DNA of 64,000 nt from Betaproteobacteria bacterium (GTDB lineage: Bacteria > Pseudomonadota > Gammaproteobacteria > Burkholderiales > Rhodocyclaceae): assembly GCA_028065725.1 (NCBI GenBank), contig JAPTVL010000055.1, forward strand, positions 1 through 64,000, written 5' to 3'. Below, in pieces: positions 41,673-51,736 of the stretch (within the stretch, counting starts at the first letter, position 1; every line of letters begins with the position of its first letter). Under the pieces are notes generated by a model, which was not told the DNA's origin, made no database searches, and saw only the letters and a list, made by a program, of their open reading frames with translations. The position numbers and the translations under genes were made by a program.

Positions 41673-44498
41673 TCATCCCAGTCGCACCAGCTGCGCCTTG
41701 AGCTTTTCGCAAAGCGCGGCAAAGCCGGCCAGCCGCTCGCGCTCCTGTGCCACGACCTGGGCCGGAGCGCGGGAGACAAAACTTTCGGTGGCGAGCTTGT
41801 TCTCGGCCTTGAGTACTTCGCCTTCGACGCGGGCGATCTCCTTGGTGATGCGCGCGCGTTCCGCATCGATGTCGATCTCGATCTTCAGCATCAGGCGGAA
41901 CTCGCCGACGATTTGCACCGGCGCGTCCGAATTGGGCAGGGTGTCCGTCGTGGTGACTTCGGAAAGCTTGGCCAGCGCCGCGAGGTAGGGCGCATATTCG
42001 TTGAGGATCGCCGTGTCGCCAGCGCCGACTAATGGCACGCGCTGGGCCGGCGAGATGTTCATTTCGCCGCGCAGGCTGCGGCAGGCATTGATCATCTCCT
42101 TGAGCCGCGCTACCCAGTCTTCTGCATCCGTGTCGCAGCGCGAAAGGTCGGCCTTCGGGTAGGGCTGCAGCATCAGCGAGCGGCTGTCGTCGGTCGCATC
42201 GGCCCGGCCGGCCAGCGGTGCCACGGTCTGCCAGAGTTCCTCGGTGATGAAGGGAATCAGCGGATGCGCCAGGCGCAGCACGGTTTCCAGTACGCGCACC
42301 AGGGTGCGCCGCGTCGCGCGCTGCTGCGCTTCGGAGCCGCCCTGCACCTGGACCTTGGCCAGTTCCAGATACCAGTCGCAGTACTCGTCCCAGACGAATT
42401 CGTAGATCGCGCGCGCCAGCAGGTCGAAGCGGTAGTCGGTGAAATGCTGTGCCACTTCCTGCTCGACCTTCTGCAGTCGGCTGACGATCCAGCGGTCGGC
42501 CTGGGAGAAGTCGAGGTAAGTCGCATTGCAGGCGTCCGGTCCGTGGGACGCGAGGCCGCAATCCTGGCCTTCGCAGTTCATCAGCACGAAGCGCGAGGCG
42601 TTCCACAGCTTGTTGCAGAAGTTGCGGTAGCCCTCGCAGCGCTGCATGTCGAACTTGATGTCGCGTCCCGGCGAAGCCAGCGAAAGGAATGTGAAGCGCA
42701 GCGCGTCGGTGCCAAAGCCGGGAATGCCGTTCGGGTATTCCTTGCGCGTGCGCTTCTCGATCTTGGTCGCATCGCGCGGATTCATCAGGCCGGTGGTGCG
42801 CTTTGCCACCAGGTCGTCGAGCGTGATGCCGTCGATCAGGTCGATCGGGTCGAGCACGTTGCCCTTGGACTTGCTCATCTTCTGGCCTTCCGCGTCGCGG
42901 ATCAGACCATGCACGTAGACGTCCTTGAAGGGAATCTTGCCGGTGATGTGCCTGGTCATCATGACCATGCGCGCTACCCAGAAGAAAATGATGTCGAAGC
43001 CGGTGACCAGCACCGTCGACGGCAGGTAGAGGTCGAGCGCCGGGTTGCTCTTGGCCGGCCACTCGGGGGTCCAGTCCAGCGTCGAAAAGGGCCACAGTGC
43101 CGACGAGTACCAAGTGTCGAGCACATCGGGATCGCGCTCGAGGCCGCCGCTGTAGCCGTCGCGCTTCGCCTGCGCGTAGGCCTCGGCCTCGTCGTGGGCG
43201 ACATAGAAACGGCCGTCGTCCGAGTACCAGGCCGGGATCTGGTGGCCCCACCAGAGCTGGCGCGAGATGCACCAGTCCTGAATGTTGTTGAGCCACTGGT
43301 TGTAGGTGTTGACCCAGTTTTCCGGGACGAAGCGGATCTCGCCCGAGGCCACGCATTCCAGCGCCTTGCCGGCGATGCTGCTTCCATCGGCGCCGGGCTT
43401 GGTCATGGCGACGAACCACTGGTCGGTCAGCATCGGCTCGATGATGGCGCCGGTACGGTCGCCGCGCGGCACCATCAGCTTGTGCGGGCGGACAGCGTCC
43501 AGCAGACCTTGCGCTTCGAGGTCGGCGACGATCAGCGTGCGCGCCTCGAAGCGGTCCATGCCGCGGTATTTCTCCGGGCCGTGCTCGTTGATGCGGGCGT
43601 CCAGGGTCAGGATGCCGATCGGCGTGAAGCCGTGGCGATGGCCGACCTGCCAGTCGTTGAAGTCGTGGGCCGGCGTCACCTTGACCACGCCGGTGCCGAA
43701 TTCCTTGTCGACATAACTGTCGGCGATGATCGGGATCTCGCGCTCGCCCAACGGCAGCACGACATGCTTGCCGACCAGGTGCGCATAGCGCTCGTCCTCG
43801 GGGTGCACCATCACGGCGACGTCGCCGAGCATGGTTTCCGGACGCGTGGTTGCCACCGTCAGACTACCGTTGCCGTCGGCCAGCGGATAGCGGATGTGCC
43901 ACAGCGAGCCGTCTTCCTCTTCGCTGACCACTTCGAGGTCGGACACGGCGGTGAGCAGCTTCGGGTCCCAATTCACCAGCCGCTTGCCACGATAGATCAG
44001 GCCCTCCTTGTAGAGGCGGACGAAGGTCTCGGTGACGATCTTCGACAGCCCGGCATCCATCGTGAAGCGCTCGCGCGACCAGTCGGGCGAGGTGCCCAGG
44101 CGGCGCATCTGGCGGGTGATGGTGTCGCCCGAGTACTTCTTCCACTCCCAGACTTTTTCGAGGAATTTCTCGCGGCCGAGATCGTGGCGGGAAACGCCCT
44201 GTGCGTCGAGTTGCCGCTCGACCACGATCTGCGTGGCGATGCCCGCATGGTCGGTGCCCGGCTGCCACAGCGTGTTGTCGCCGCGCATGCGGTGGTAGCG
44301 CGTCAGCGAATCCATGATCGCCTGGTTGAAGCCGTGGCCCATGTGCTGGGTGCCGGTGACGTTCGGCGGCGGCAGCAGGATGCAGAAGTTATCCGTTTTG
44401 GCGGTATCGAGGCCGGCAGCGAAATAGCCGCGCGATTCCCAGATCGGGTACCAGCGCCGCTCGATTTCGGCGGGTTCGAAGCTCTTGGCGAGTTCCAT
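41673..44498 (-). CDS. valS: valyl-tRNA synthetase
   Basis: Encodes 941 residues. The class I signature is [14 protein letters not shown] (HMGH at about 52-55) and KMSKSKGN lies near residue 540. The C-terminal 70 residues form the tRNA-binding coiled coil. The ATG at 44498 gives the normal N-terminus [16 protein letters not shown]. The upstream extension is not expected in the family. In the C-terminal part, VGAGDTAIL is encoded by an exact copy of the dispersed 22-nt repeat, between the anticodon-binding domain and the coiled coil, where insertions are tolerated. Confidence 0.95.
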   Translation of the reverse strand: MELAKSFEPAEIERRWYPIWESRGYFAAGLDTAKTDNFCILLPPPNVTGTQHMGHGFNQAIMDSLTRYHRMRGDNTLWQPGTDHAGIATQIVVERQLDAQGVSRHDLGREKFLEKVWEWKKYSGDTITRQMRRLGTSPDWSRERFTMDAGLSKIVTETFVRLYKEGLIYRGKRLVNWDPKLLTAVSDLEVVSEEEDGSLWHIRYPLADGNGSLTVATTRPETMLGDVAVMVHPEDERYAHLVGKHVVLPLGEREIPIIADSYVDKEFGTGVVKVTPAHDFNDWQVGHRHGFTPIGILTLDARINEHGPEKYRGMDRFEARTLIVADLEAQGLLDAVRPHKLMVPRGDRTGAIIEPMLTDQWFVAMTKPGADGSSIAGKALECVASGEIRFVPENWVNTYNQWLNNIQDWCISRQLWWGHQIPAWYSDDGRFYVAHDEAEAYAQAKRDGYSGGLERDPDVLDTWYSSALWPFSTLDWTPEWPAKSNPALDLYLPSTVLVTGFDIIFFWVARMVMMTRHITGKIPFKDVYVHGLIRDAEGQKMSKSKGNVLDPIDLIDGITLDDLVAKRTTGLMNPRDATKIEKRTRKEYPNGIPGFGTDALRFTFLSLASPGRDIKFDMQRCEGYRNFCNKLWNASRFVLMNCEGQDCGLASHGPDACNATYLDFSQADRWIVSRLQKVEQEVAQHFTDYRFDLLARAIYEFVWDEYCDWYLELAKVQVQGGSEAQQRATRRTLVRVLETVLRLAHPLIPFITEELWQTVAPLAGRADATDDSRSLMLQPYPKADLSRCDTDAEDWVARLKEMINACRSLRGEMNISPAQRVPLVGAGDTAILNEYAPYLAALAKLSEVTTTDTLPNSDAPVQIVGEFRLMLKIEIDIDAERARITKEIARVEGEVLKAENKLATESFVSRAPAQVVAQERERLAGFAALCEKLKAQLVRLG
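42009..42030 (-). repeat. dispersed 22-nt repeat, exact copy 8
   Basis: All 22 positions match on the minus strand. It lies inside valS and is read in the direction of the gene as VGAGDTA. Confidence 0.9.
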
Positions 44499-44635
44499 AG
44501 GTCTTACGAAAAGCTGAAAAGGGATAATTTTAGCGGAAGGTGCCGCTGCGGCCGCTGTAAATCTGCGGTTGCCGGGCGTTTCGGCTATCATTGCCGCCTC
44601 TCGAAGTAGCCCTGCATGCTCCTTATTCGCTCTCC

Positions 44636-45988
44636 ATGATCCGCAAGCTGCTGCGCCGCGTGTTTCGTCGTGGCGAATCCCCGTCATCCCATGCGCCGGC
44701 CATGATTCCCGTGGCGCGCCATGGCATACGCCGCGACCATGTGTCGCTGGGCGCCCGGCGCACCTGTGAAACCCTGCAGCAGGCCGGCCACAAGGCCTAT
44801 ATCGTGGGTGGTGCGGTGCGCGACCTGATCGCGGGCATCGCCCCCAAGGACTATGACATCGCCACCGATGCCACGCCCGAGCAGGTGCGCGCCCTGTTCC
44901 GCCGCGCGCGCATCATCGGCCGCCGTTTCCAGATCGTGCATGTGATGCAGGGCGGCGAGACGCTCGAGGTGTCCACCTTCCGCGCCGCGCACGATGTGAA
45001 TACAGTCAAGGACGAACATGGCCGCGTGCTGCGCGACAACGTCTTCGGTTCGATCCAGGAAGACGCGGCGCGGCGCGATTTCACGGTCAATGCCCTCTAC
45101 TACGATCCGTCCTCGGAGACGGTGATCGACTACCACCATGGCGTGGCCGACCTGCAGCAGAAAACCCTGCGCATGATCGGCGAGCCGAAGCTGCGCTACC
45201 GCGAGGATCCGGTGCGCATGCTGCGTGCCGTGCGCCTTTCCGCCAAGCTCGGGCTGACGCTGGATCCGCAGGTGCGCGCGCCGATCCGCGAAATGGCCGA
45301 GCTGATGGAAAACGTGCCGGCGGCGCGCGTGTTCGACGAGATGCTCAAGCTGCTGTTTTCCGGACACGCGGTCGAGGCTGTCCATCGCCTGCGTGACGAC
45401 GGCCTGCATCACGGCCTGCTGCCGTTGCTCGACGTGATCCTGGAGCAGCCGCTGGGCGAGAAATTCGTCATGCTGGCGCTGGCCGGCACCGATGCGCGGG
45501 TCAAGGCCGGCAAGTCGCTGTCGCCCGGCTACCTGTTCGCCACCCTGCTCTGGCATGAAGTGCTGGCCGCCTGGGATGCCCGCAAGGCGCGCGGCGAAGT
45601 GCCGATCCCCGCGCTGTACGAAGCCATGGACGAAGTGTTGAACGTGCAGGGCGAAAAACTTGCCATCACGCGCCGCGTGATCGGCGACATCAAGGACATC
45701 TGGGCGCTGCAGCCGCGTTTCGAGAAGCGCGCCGGCAAGTCGCCGTATCGCCTGATCGAACTGCCGCGCTTTCGCGCCGGCTACGACTTTCTGGTCCTGC
45801 GTGCGCAAAGCGGCGAGATCGACATGGAAATCGCCGATTGGTGGCATGACTTCCAAGATGCCGATCATGCCGCGCGCGAGGCCATGCTGATCCCCGACAG
45901 CGGTCCGAAAAAGCGCCGGCGCCGCGTGCGCAGCAAGAAGGCGGTGGGCGAGGGAGATTTCGCCAGCCCGGGTGGCAGCGAAGGCTGA
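44636..45988 (+). CDS. pcnB: poly(A) polymerase I (PcnB)
   Basis: Encodes 450 residues. [10 protein letters not shown] (about residues 55-64) followed by [16 protein letters not shown] gives the GG and DxD catalytic motifs of class II nucleotidyltransferases of the PcnB/tRNA-nucleotidyltransferase group. The basic C-terminus ([12 protein letters not shown]) and length are typical of PcnB, which adds short poly(A) tails that promote RNA decay. The ATG at 44636 is chosen. It is the first gene of a run leading through folK to panBCD. Confidence 0.92.
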   Translation: MIRKLLRRVFRRGESPSSHAPAMIPVARHGIRRDHVSLGARRTCETLQQAGHKAYIVGGAVRDLIAGIAPKDYDIATDATPEQVRALFRRARIIGRRFQIVHVMQGGETLEVSTFRAAHDVNTVKDEHGRVLRDNVFGSIQEDAARRDFTVNALYYDPSSETVIDYHHGVADLQQKTLRMIGEPKLRYREDPVRMLRAVRLSAKLGLTLDPQVRAPIREMAELMENVPAARVFDEMLKLLFSGHAVEAVHRLRDDGLHHGLLPLLDVILEQPLGEKFVMLALAGTDARVKAGKSLSPGYLFATLLWHEVLAAWDARKARGEVPIPALYEAMDEVLNVQGEKLAITRRVIGDIKDIWALQPRFEKRAGKSPYRLIELPRFRAGYDFLVLRAQSGEIDMEIADWWHDFQDADHAAREAMLIPDSGPKKRRRRVRSKKAVGEGDFASPGGSEG

Positions 45989-45989
45989 C

Positions 45990-46484
45990 GTGAGCCAGCG
46001 GTGCTTCATTGCGCTGGGTGCCAACCTGGGAGATCCGGTGGCGACGGTCACGGCGGCCATCGTCGCCCTGCGCGGTCTGCCGCAGACGGAATTCATCGCG
46101 GCATCCTCGCTGTATCGCACGGCGCCGGTTGGTCTCAGGCATCAGCCCGACTTCATCAACGCCGTGGTGGAACTGGCCGCCGTGTCGTCAGCACCGACTC
46201 TGCTCGAAGCCTTGTTCGATATCGAAGCGCGGTTCGGCCGCCAGCGCAGCGTGAAGAATGCGCCGCGCACGCTCGACCTCGATCTGCTGCTCTACGGCAA
46301 CACGGTCAGCGACGATCCGCAACTGACCCTGCCGCACCCGCGCCTGCACGAGCGGGCCTTCGTCCTGGCCCCGCTGGCCGAAATCGCGCCGCAGTTGGTC
46401 ATCCCCGGTCGCGGCCGGGTGAGCGATCTGCTGCAGACCTGCGCCGACCAGCAGATCGAGAAAATCCTGCCGCAGGCCGCTTGA
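45990..46484 (+). CDS. folK: 6-hydroxymethyl-7,8-dihydropterin pyrophosphokinase
   Basis: Encodes about 164 residues of the folate pathway enzyme HPPK. CFIALGANLGDP at the N-terminus, RTAPVG..QPDFINAVVEL and APRTLDLDLLLYGN are the substrate and magnesium motifs. The start is GTG 45990, preceded by GAAGG; GTG 45972 inside pcnB is an alternative. The central AVSSAPTLL is encoded by a copy of the dispersed repeat. It is followed by a small membrane-protein gene and panB. Confidence 0.93.
   Translation: MSQRCFIALGANLGDPVATVTAAIVALRGLPQTEFIAASSLYRTAPVGLRHQPDFINAVVELAAVSSAPTLLEALFDIEARFGRQRSVKNAPRTLDLDLLLYGNTVSDDPQLTLPHPRLHERAFVLAPLAEIAPQLVIPGRGRVSDLLQTCADQQIEKILPQAA
46178..46199 (-). repeat. dispersed 22-nt repeat, copy 9
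   Basis: Matches 20 of 22 positions on the minus strand. It lies inside folK, is read against its own orientation and gives AVSSAPT. Confidence 0.7.
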
Positions 46485-46487
46485 GTC

Positions 46488-46850
46488 GTGGCGTCGTTGC
46501 TGCATATCCCGGCGGTCTGGCAGACTGCTCTGCTGCTGGCGGCGTCGAACGTCTTCATGACGTTCGCTTGGTACGCGCACCTGAAGAACCTCAACGATCG
46601 GCCGTGGTGGATCGCGGCGCTGGCCTCGTGGGGCATCGCGCTGTTCGAGTACCTGCTGCAGGTGCCAGCCAATCGCATTGGTCACCATGAACTGTCCCTG
46701 GGGCAACTCAAGATCCTGCAGGAAGTGATCACTCTCACCGTATTCGTTCCGTTTGCGCTGTTCTACATGCAGCAACCGCTCAAGCTCGATTTTCTGTGGG
46801 CGGGTTTGTGTATCCTAGGCGCCGTTTACTTCATCTTCCGTTCGCCATGA
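46488..46850 (+). CDS. DMT-family small membrane protein (DUF486)
   Basis: Encodes 120 residues with four hydrophobic segments. The phrases [15 protein letters not shown] and [20 protein letters not shown] are typical of DUF486 proteins, small members of the drug/metabolite transporter group of unknown substrate. GTG 46488 is the start, three bases after folK. It overlaps the panB start by four bases, so it is probably translated with the pantothenate genes. Confidence 0.85.
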   Translation: MASLLHIPAVWQTALLLAASNVFMTFAWYAHLKNLNDRPWWIAALASWGIALFEYLLQVPANRIGHHELSLGQLKILQEVITLTVFVPFALFYMQQPLKLDFLWAGLCILGAVYFIFRSP

Positions 46851-47662
46851 CTTATCTCGCCAGCAATAAACCGATCACGCTGCCTGAACTCGGGCGCATG
46901 AAGCGCGAAGGGCAGAAAATTGCCATGCTCACCGGCTACGACGCCAGCTTTGCCGCGCTCGAAGACCGCTGCGGCGTCGACGTGATCCTGGTCGGCGATT
47001 CTCTGGGCAACGTGCTGCAGGGCAAGACGTCGACCCTGCCGGTGACCATGGAGCAGATGGTCTATCACACCGAATGTGTCGGCCACATGGCGCAACGCGC
47101 GATGTGCGTCGCCGACATGCCTTTCGGCAGCTATCAGGAATCGAAGGAACAGGCACTGCGCAATGCCGTGCGCCTGCTGGCGGCCGGCGCCGAGATGGTC
47201 AAGCTCGAAGGCGGCGAAGTGATGGCCGAGACGGTGCATTTCCTGGTCGAGCGCGGCGTGCCGGTCTGCGCCCACATCGGCCTGACGCCGCAATCGGTGC
47301 ATGCCCTGGGCGGTTACCACGTGCAGGGGCGTGGCGAGGAAGGTGCGGCGCGCATGAAGCGCGAAGCGCTGGCACTGGAGCAGGCCGGAGCGGCGCTGAT
47401 GGTGCTGGAAATGGTGCCGGCCCAGCTTGCCGGCGAAATCACCGCCATGCTCAAGGCCTGTGCCACCATCGGCATCGGTGCCGGCAAGGACTGCGACGGC
47501 CAGGTGCTGGTGCTGCACGACATGCTCGGCGTCTATCCGGGCAAGAAGGGTCGTTTCGTGCGCAACTTCATGGAAGGCGCCGCCAGCATCGACGCCGCCG
47601 TGATTGCCTACGTCAGTGCCGTCAAGGACGGCAGCTATCCGGCGCCCGAACACGCTTACTGA
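46847..47662 (+). CDS. panB: 3-methyl-2-oxobutanoate hydroxymethyltransferase
   Basis: Encodes 271 residues. It makes ketopantoate from 2-oxoisovalerate, the first step of pantothenate synthesis. [10 protein letters not shown] near residue 25 and [14 protein letters not shown] near 45 are the metal and substrate motifs. [20 protein letters not shown] near 143 and the late [18 protein letters not shown] are also conserved. ATG 46847 overlaps the upstream stop. panC follows after 14 nt. Confidence 0.96.
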   Translation: MTYLASNKPITLPELGRMKREGQKIAMLTGYDASFAALEDRCGVDVILVGDSLGNVLQGKTSTLPVTMEQMVYHTECVGHMAQRAMCVADMPFGSYQESKEQALRNAVRLLAAGAEMVKLEGGEVMAETVHFLVERGVPVCAHIGLTPQSVHALGGYHVQGRGEEGAARMKREALALEQAGAALMVLEMVPAQLAGEITAMLKACATIGIGAGKDCDGQVLVLHDMLGVYPGKKGRFVRNFMEGAASIDAAVIAYVSAVKDGSYPAPEHAY

Positions 47663-47676
47663 ATCCCGCTCAGACC

Positions 47677-48513
47677 ATGCAGATCCACGCAACCATCGCC
47701 GGCCTGCGCGCGGCGCGCGCAGAGGCGGGCCCAGGTAAACGATTGGCGCTGGTGCCGACCATGGGCAACCTGCACGACGGCCACATTGCGCTGATGACCC
47801 GGGCGCGGGACCATGCCGACCAGGTGATCGCCACCATTTTCGTCAATCGCCTGCAGTTTCGCCCCGGCGAGGACTTCGAAAAATACCCGCGCACCTTCGC
47901 CGCGGATTGTGAAAGGCTGGCAGCGGCCGGCGTCGACCACCTGTTCGCGCCCGACGAGACGGAAATGTATCCACAGCCGCAGACTTACCACGTCGAGCCG
48001 CCGCCGGAGCAGGCCGGCATCCTCGACGGCGAATTTCGCCCCGGGCATTTTCGCGGCGTCGCCACCGTGGTCATGAAACTGTTCCAGATCGCCCAGCCCG
48101 ACGTTGCGCTGTTCGGCAAGAAGGATTTCCAGCAACTGATGGTTATTTGCAACATGGTGCGCGAGTTCAATTTGCCCATCGAAATCATCGGCGGCGAGAC
48201 GATTCGCGCCGCCGACGGCCTGGCCCTGTCCTCGCGTAACGGCTACCTCTCGCCTGCCGAAAGGGCCGAAGCGCCGCGCCTGTTCAGGGTATTAACCAAA
48301 GTCATAGACGCGGTGCGTGCCGGCGCATGTGATTTTCCCCTACTAGAACAAGGGGCAATATCGGAGTTGAAGGCTGGCGGGTGGGTTCCGGATTATGTTG
48401 CCTTGCGCAAAAAACTTGATCTACAATTGCCGTCCGCTCACGATTCCGGGTTGGTGGTGTTGGCGGCGGCGCGTTTGGGAAGCACGCGCCTCATTGACAA
48501 TCTGGAAGTTTAG
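47677..48513 (+). CDS. panC: pantothenate synthetase
   Basis: Encodes 278 residues. It joins pantoate and beta-alanine with [18 protein letters not shown] near residue 27 contains the HxGH-like nucleotide motif, and [10 protein letters not shown] and [13 protein letters not shown] are conserved active-site stretches. panD, which supplies beta-alanine, lies 113 nt downstream. Confidence 0.96.
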   Translation: MQIHATIAGLRAARAEAGPGKRLALVPTMGNLHDGHIALMTRARDHADQVIATIFVNRLQFRPGEDFEKYPRTFAADCERLAAAGVDHLFAPDETEMYPQPQTYHVEPPPEQAGILDGEFRPGHFRGVATVVMKLFQIAQPDVALFGKKDFQQLMVICNMVREFNLPIEIIGGETIRAADGLALSSRNGYLSPAERAEAPRLFRVLTKVIDAVRAGACDFPLLEQGAISELKAGGWVPDYVALRKKLDLQLPSAHDSGLVVLAAARLGSTRLIDNLEV

Positions 48514-48626
48514 GTCACTGCGATGCGCTCATGCCGGTGGTGTGCCAGAAGTGGAAGGGATGGGAGTCCGTGTTTTGCGGAGAGACTCCCGGTTGGTTGC
48601 CGCCTTTGCATGAGAAAGGTCTGACT

Positions 48627-49010
48627 ATGCAGCGTACGATGCTTAAGTCCAAGCTTCACCGGGTGACTGTGACCCAGGCCGAACTGCACTATGAGGGTTC
48701 CTGCGCCATCGATGAAACGCTGCTCGAAGCCGCCGACATCAAGGAATACCAGCAGATCGACATCTACAACGTGAATAACGGCGAGCGTTTCACGACCTAC
48801 GCGATTCGCGCCGAACGCGGCACCGGAACCATTTCGGTCAATGGCGCCGCCGCGCGCAAGGCCGCCCCCGGCGACCTGCTGATCATCGCCACCTACGCCA
48901 TGATGAACGAGATCGAGCTGTCTAACTTCGAACCCGATCTGGTGTACGTCGATGCCAGGAACCGCATTACGCATCACAGCCGGCAGATCCCGGCACAAGC
49001 CGCCGCCTGA
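48627..49010 (+). CDS. panD: aspartate 1-decarboxylase
   Basis: Encodes 127 residues. It makes beta-alanine from aspartate. The self-cleavage site is GS in [15 protein letters not shown] (near residue 24), which yields the pyruvoyl group. The ATG at 48627 gives the usual N-terminus [12 protein letters not shown]. The 113 nt before it show no other gene. It ends before a terminator. Confidence 0.96.
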   Translation: MQRTMLKSKLHRVTVTQAELHYEGSCAIDETLLEAADIKEYQQIDIYNVNNGERFTTYAIRAERGTGTISVNGAAARKAAPGDLLIIATYAMMNEIELSNFEPDLVYVDARNRITHHSRQIPAQAAA

Positions 49011-49032
49011 TTTACCCCTTTGCAGGCGCGTC

Positions 49033-49060
49033 CAGCCCATCCTTGCGGTGGGCTTTTTTC
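49033..49060 (+). terminator. Rho-independent terminator after panD
   Basis: The stem AGCCCA/TGGGCT (with a bulged T and a further CC/GG pair) is followed by seven T residues. Confidence 0.8.
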
Positions 49061-49167
49061 TTGGGTGCAAGGGAATTGCGATCGGCGACTCGCCGGTATG
49101 TCCCAAGTCGGTTGCGCGGTGTATTCTTGGAAACAGAAGAAAAACACGCTGATGCCGAAGGGGAGCC

Positions 49168-49539
49168 ATGGCCATAAAGATTCTGATTGCCGACGACGAA
49201 CCGAATATCGTCATTTCGCTTGAATTCCTGCTCAAGCGCGAAGGTTACGAGGTGGTGGTCGCTCATGATGGTGCGCAGGCGCTCGAACGGATTCGCGCCG
49301 AGCGGCCCTATCTGGCGATTCTCGACGTCATGATGCCGCATCGAAACGGCTTCGAGGTCTGCCAGGATCTGCGCCAGGATCCCGAGTTCAAGGATTTGCG
49401 GATCATGATGCTGACCGCCAAGGGCCGCGATACGGAGATTTCCAAGGGCCTCGCGCTGGGAGCCGACGTGTACATGACCAAGCCGTTTTCGACCCGGGAT
49501 CTGCTCGCCAAGGTCAAGGCTCTGATTGACAGGCCCTGA
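49168..49539 (+). CDS. single-domain response regulator
   Basis: Encodes 123 residues, a receiver domain only. KILIADDEPNIVISL at the N-terminus provides the acidic pair, AILDVMMPHRNGFEV near residue 50 the phospho-acceptor Asp, and MLTAKGRD and MTKPF the Thr and Lys. There is no output domain, so it must act by protein contact. GGGAGCC precedes the ATG. It overlaps the exonuclease fusion gene by 14 bases, so it probably works with that protein, although the kinase-like part there lacks its histidine. Confidence 0.92.
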   Translation: MAIKILIADDEPNIVISLEFLLKREGYEVVVAHDGAQALERIRAERPYLAILDVMMPHRNGFEVCQDLRQDPEFKDLRIMMLTAKGRDTEISKGLALGADVYMTKPFSTRDLLAKVKALIDRP

Positions 49540-51736
49540 GCGCCGGCCGGGCTTGCGCGAGTCGATCGCATCCATCGTGAATTCCCGCACCAAGCTCGCC
49601 GCCGCGGTCGTCGTTGGCTGCGCCTTCCTGCTGGCGGTGCTGGCCGCCGCAGCCTTCGTTGCCGGCGCAGGGCTGGAAGGCCAGGAGCAGGCGCTGCTGG
49701 CCTCCCTGGTGGAGCGCCGGCTGGGCGCCGTGCTGATGATCGTAGTGGTCGCCTGCGTCTTCCTCTTTCTGATCCTGCGCGCGACGCACGAGTTCCTGAT
49801 TCTGGCGCCGGCCCGGGCGGCCGAGGCGGCGGCGGCGATGCTGGAGCAGCCGTCGACCCGCCTCAGTGCGCAGGGCAGCAGCGAACTGCAGCGCCTGATC
49901 GGCATCGTCAACCGTCTCGCCGAGCAGCACCAGGCGCGCGACGCGGAGATCGAGGCGCGGATTCGCGCCGCCAATGCCGCCGCCGAGGCCGACCGCAACC
50001 GCTTCGCCGTGCTGATGTCGGAACTCGCCCAGGGCGTCATCGTCTGCAACATGGACGGCCGGGTGCTGCTCTACAACCGTCGCGCCCGCACCCTGTTCAC
50101 CGGCTCCTCGGGCCGCGGCATGACGGCGCTGGGCCTGGGCCGCTCGATCTACGGCCTGTTCGACCGCCATCTGATCGCTTACGCGCTGGAGCACATCGAT
50201 CGCCGGCGCACCGCGCACAGCCACTTCGTCGCCGTGACCGAGTCGGGTCGACTGCTGCGCGTGCTGGTGGCGGCGATTCCCGAAGCCGGCGCGACTACCG
50301 GGTCGGAGGAGGCGGCAGAAACGGCGCGCGGGCTGTCCGGCTACATGACGATGATCGAAGACATGACCGAAACCTTCGACAGCGAATCCACGCGCGACCA
50401 GTTGCTGCAGGATCTGACCGAGAGCAGTCGCGGTCCGGTCGGCAACCTGCGCGCCGCGGCGGAAACGCTCTACGACTACACCGACATGAGCATGGACGAC
50501 CATCAGCGCTTTCTCGCCGTGGTCCGTGACGAAGCCGCCGGTCTTGCCACGCGCGTCGAGGCCGCGGCGCGCAAGTACGCCGCGGTGCTGAAGTCGCGCT
50601 GGCCGCTGGAAGAAATGCTGGGTTCCGATCTGCTGATGGCAGCCCGCCGCCGTATCGTCGATCGCTGCGCCCTGACGGCGAGCATCGAAGAGGTCGACGC
50701 TGCGGTCTGGGTCAAGGTCGACGGTTTTTCCATGCTGCAGGCGATGACTTATTTCGCCGCGCGCCTGCGCGACGAATACCGGATCCGCGACATCAAGCTG
50801 CGCCTGAGCCGCGACGGCGCGATGGCGCACATCGACCTGATCTGGTCCGGCGTCTTCATGAGCACCGAGACCGTGATGCAGTGGGAGCTCGACGCGATGA
50901 CCGTGGCGGGGGAAACCTCGCCGCTGACGGTGCGCGACATCGTCGAGCGCAATGGCGGCGAGGTCTGGTTCCAGCGCGACCACGCTTCCTATCGGGCCTT
51001 CTTCCGCTTCCTGCTGCCGGCCATCAGCGCGCAGGACGCCATGGTCGTCACCGCGGGTGCGGCGATGGTCGACAGCCGGCCCGAGTTCTACGACTTCGAT
51101 CTGTTCAAGGGCGAGGAGACCGACCTCGCGCTGGATGACCGCCTGCTTGCCCAGCTTGCCTACACCGTGTTCGATACCGAAACCACCGGCCTCGAACCCT
51201 CCGCGGGCGACGAGATCATCCAGATCGGCGCGGTGCGCATCGTCAATCGGCGCCTGCTGCGGCACGAGGCCTACGAGCAGTTGATCGATCCGCAGCGCAG
51301 CCTGCCGCCGGCCTCGGTGAAGATCCACGGCATCACGCCGGAGATGCTCGCCGGCCAGCCGCCGATCGCGCAGGTGCTGCCGATCTTTCGCGCCTTCGTC
51401 GCCGACACCGTGCTGGTCGCGCACAACGCCGCCTTCGACATGCGCTTTCTCGAACTCAAGGAAGCCATCACCGGCGTCCGCTTCGATCGCCCGGTGCTGG
51501 ATACCTTCCTGCTCTCGGCCGTGCTGTTTCCGAACCAGGAAACGCATCGCCTGGAAGCCATCGCCGAGCGCCTCGGCGTATCGGTGCTCGGTCGCCATAC
51601 GGCGGTCGGCGATGCCATCGTCACCGCCGAAGTTTTCCTCAAGATGCTGCCGCTGCTGGCCGAGAGGGGCATCCGCACCCTGGGCGAGGCGCGCGAGGCG
51701 AGCGAGAAGACCTACCATGCCAGGATCAAATACTGA
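49526..51736 (+). CDS. membrane pseudo-histidine-kinase fused to DnaQ-type 3'-5' exonuclease
   Basis: Encodes 736 residues. Two membrane helices lie near residues 24-48 and 68-88, then a PAS-like domain (LAQGVIVCNMDGRVLLYN near 165). A kinase-like region follows, in which the expected HisKA phospho-site is replaced: LTESSRGPVGNL near 295 has Ser where His should be. A degenerate ATPase domain ends with FFRFLLPA near 500. The C-terminal 185 residues form a DEDDh exonuclease: DTETTGLEP near 550, LVAHNAAFDMRFL, and LGRHTAVGDAI with its His and Asp. The start TTG 49526 overlaps the receiver gene; GTG 49577 is an alternative. It overlaps the next gene by 20 bases. Confidence 0.82.
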   Translation: MTGPERRPGLRESIASIVNSRTKLAAAVVVGCAFLLAVLAAAAFVAGAGLEGQEQALLASLVERRLGAVLMIVVVACVFLFLILRATHEFLILAPARAAEAAAAMLEQPSTRLSAQGSSELQRLIGIVNRLAEQHQARDAEIEARIRAANAAAEADRNRFAVLMSELAQGVIVCNMDGRVLLYNRRARTLFTGSSGRGMTALGLGRSIYGLFDRHLIAYALEHIDRRRTAHSHFVAVTESGRLLRVLVAAIPEAGATTGSEEAAETARGLSGYMTMIEDMTETFDSESTRDQLLQDLTESSRGPVGNLRAAAETLYDYTDMSMDDHQRFLAVVRDEAAGLATRVEAAARKYAAVLKSRWPLEEMLGSDLLMAARRRIVDRCALTASIEEVDAAVWVKVDGFSMLQAMTYFAARLRDEYRIRDIKLRLSRDGAMAHIDLIWSGVFMSTETVMQWELDAMTVAGETSPLTVRDIVERNGGEVWFQRDHASYRAFFRFLLPAISAQDAMVVTAGAAMVDSRPEFYDFDLFKGEETDLALDDRLLAQLAYTVFDTETTGLEPSAGDEIIQIGAVRIVNRRLLRHEAYEQLIDPQRSLPPASVKIHGITPEMLAGQPPIAQVLPIFRAFVADTVLVAHNAAFDMRFLELKEAITGVRFDRPVLDTFLLSAVLFPNQETHRLEAIAERLGVSVLGRHTAVGDAIVTAEVFLKMLPLLAERGIRTLGEAREASEKTYHARIKY

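Noticed and set aside
42264..44609. A 781-codon frame opposite valS
   Set aside because: Mirror of valS; no motifs and no ribosome site.
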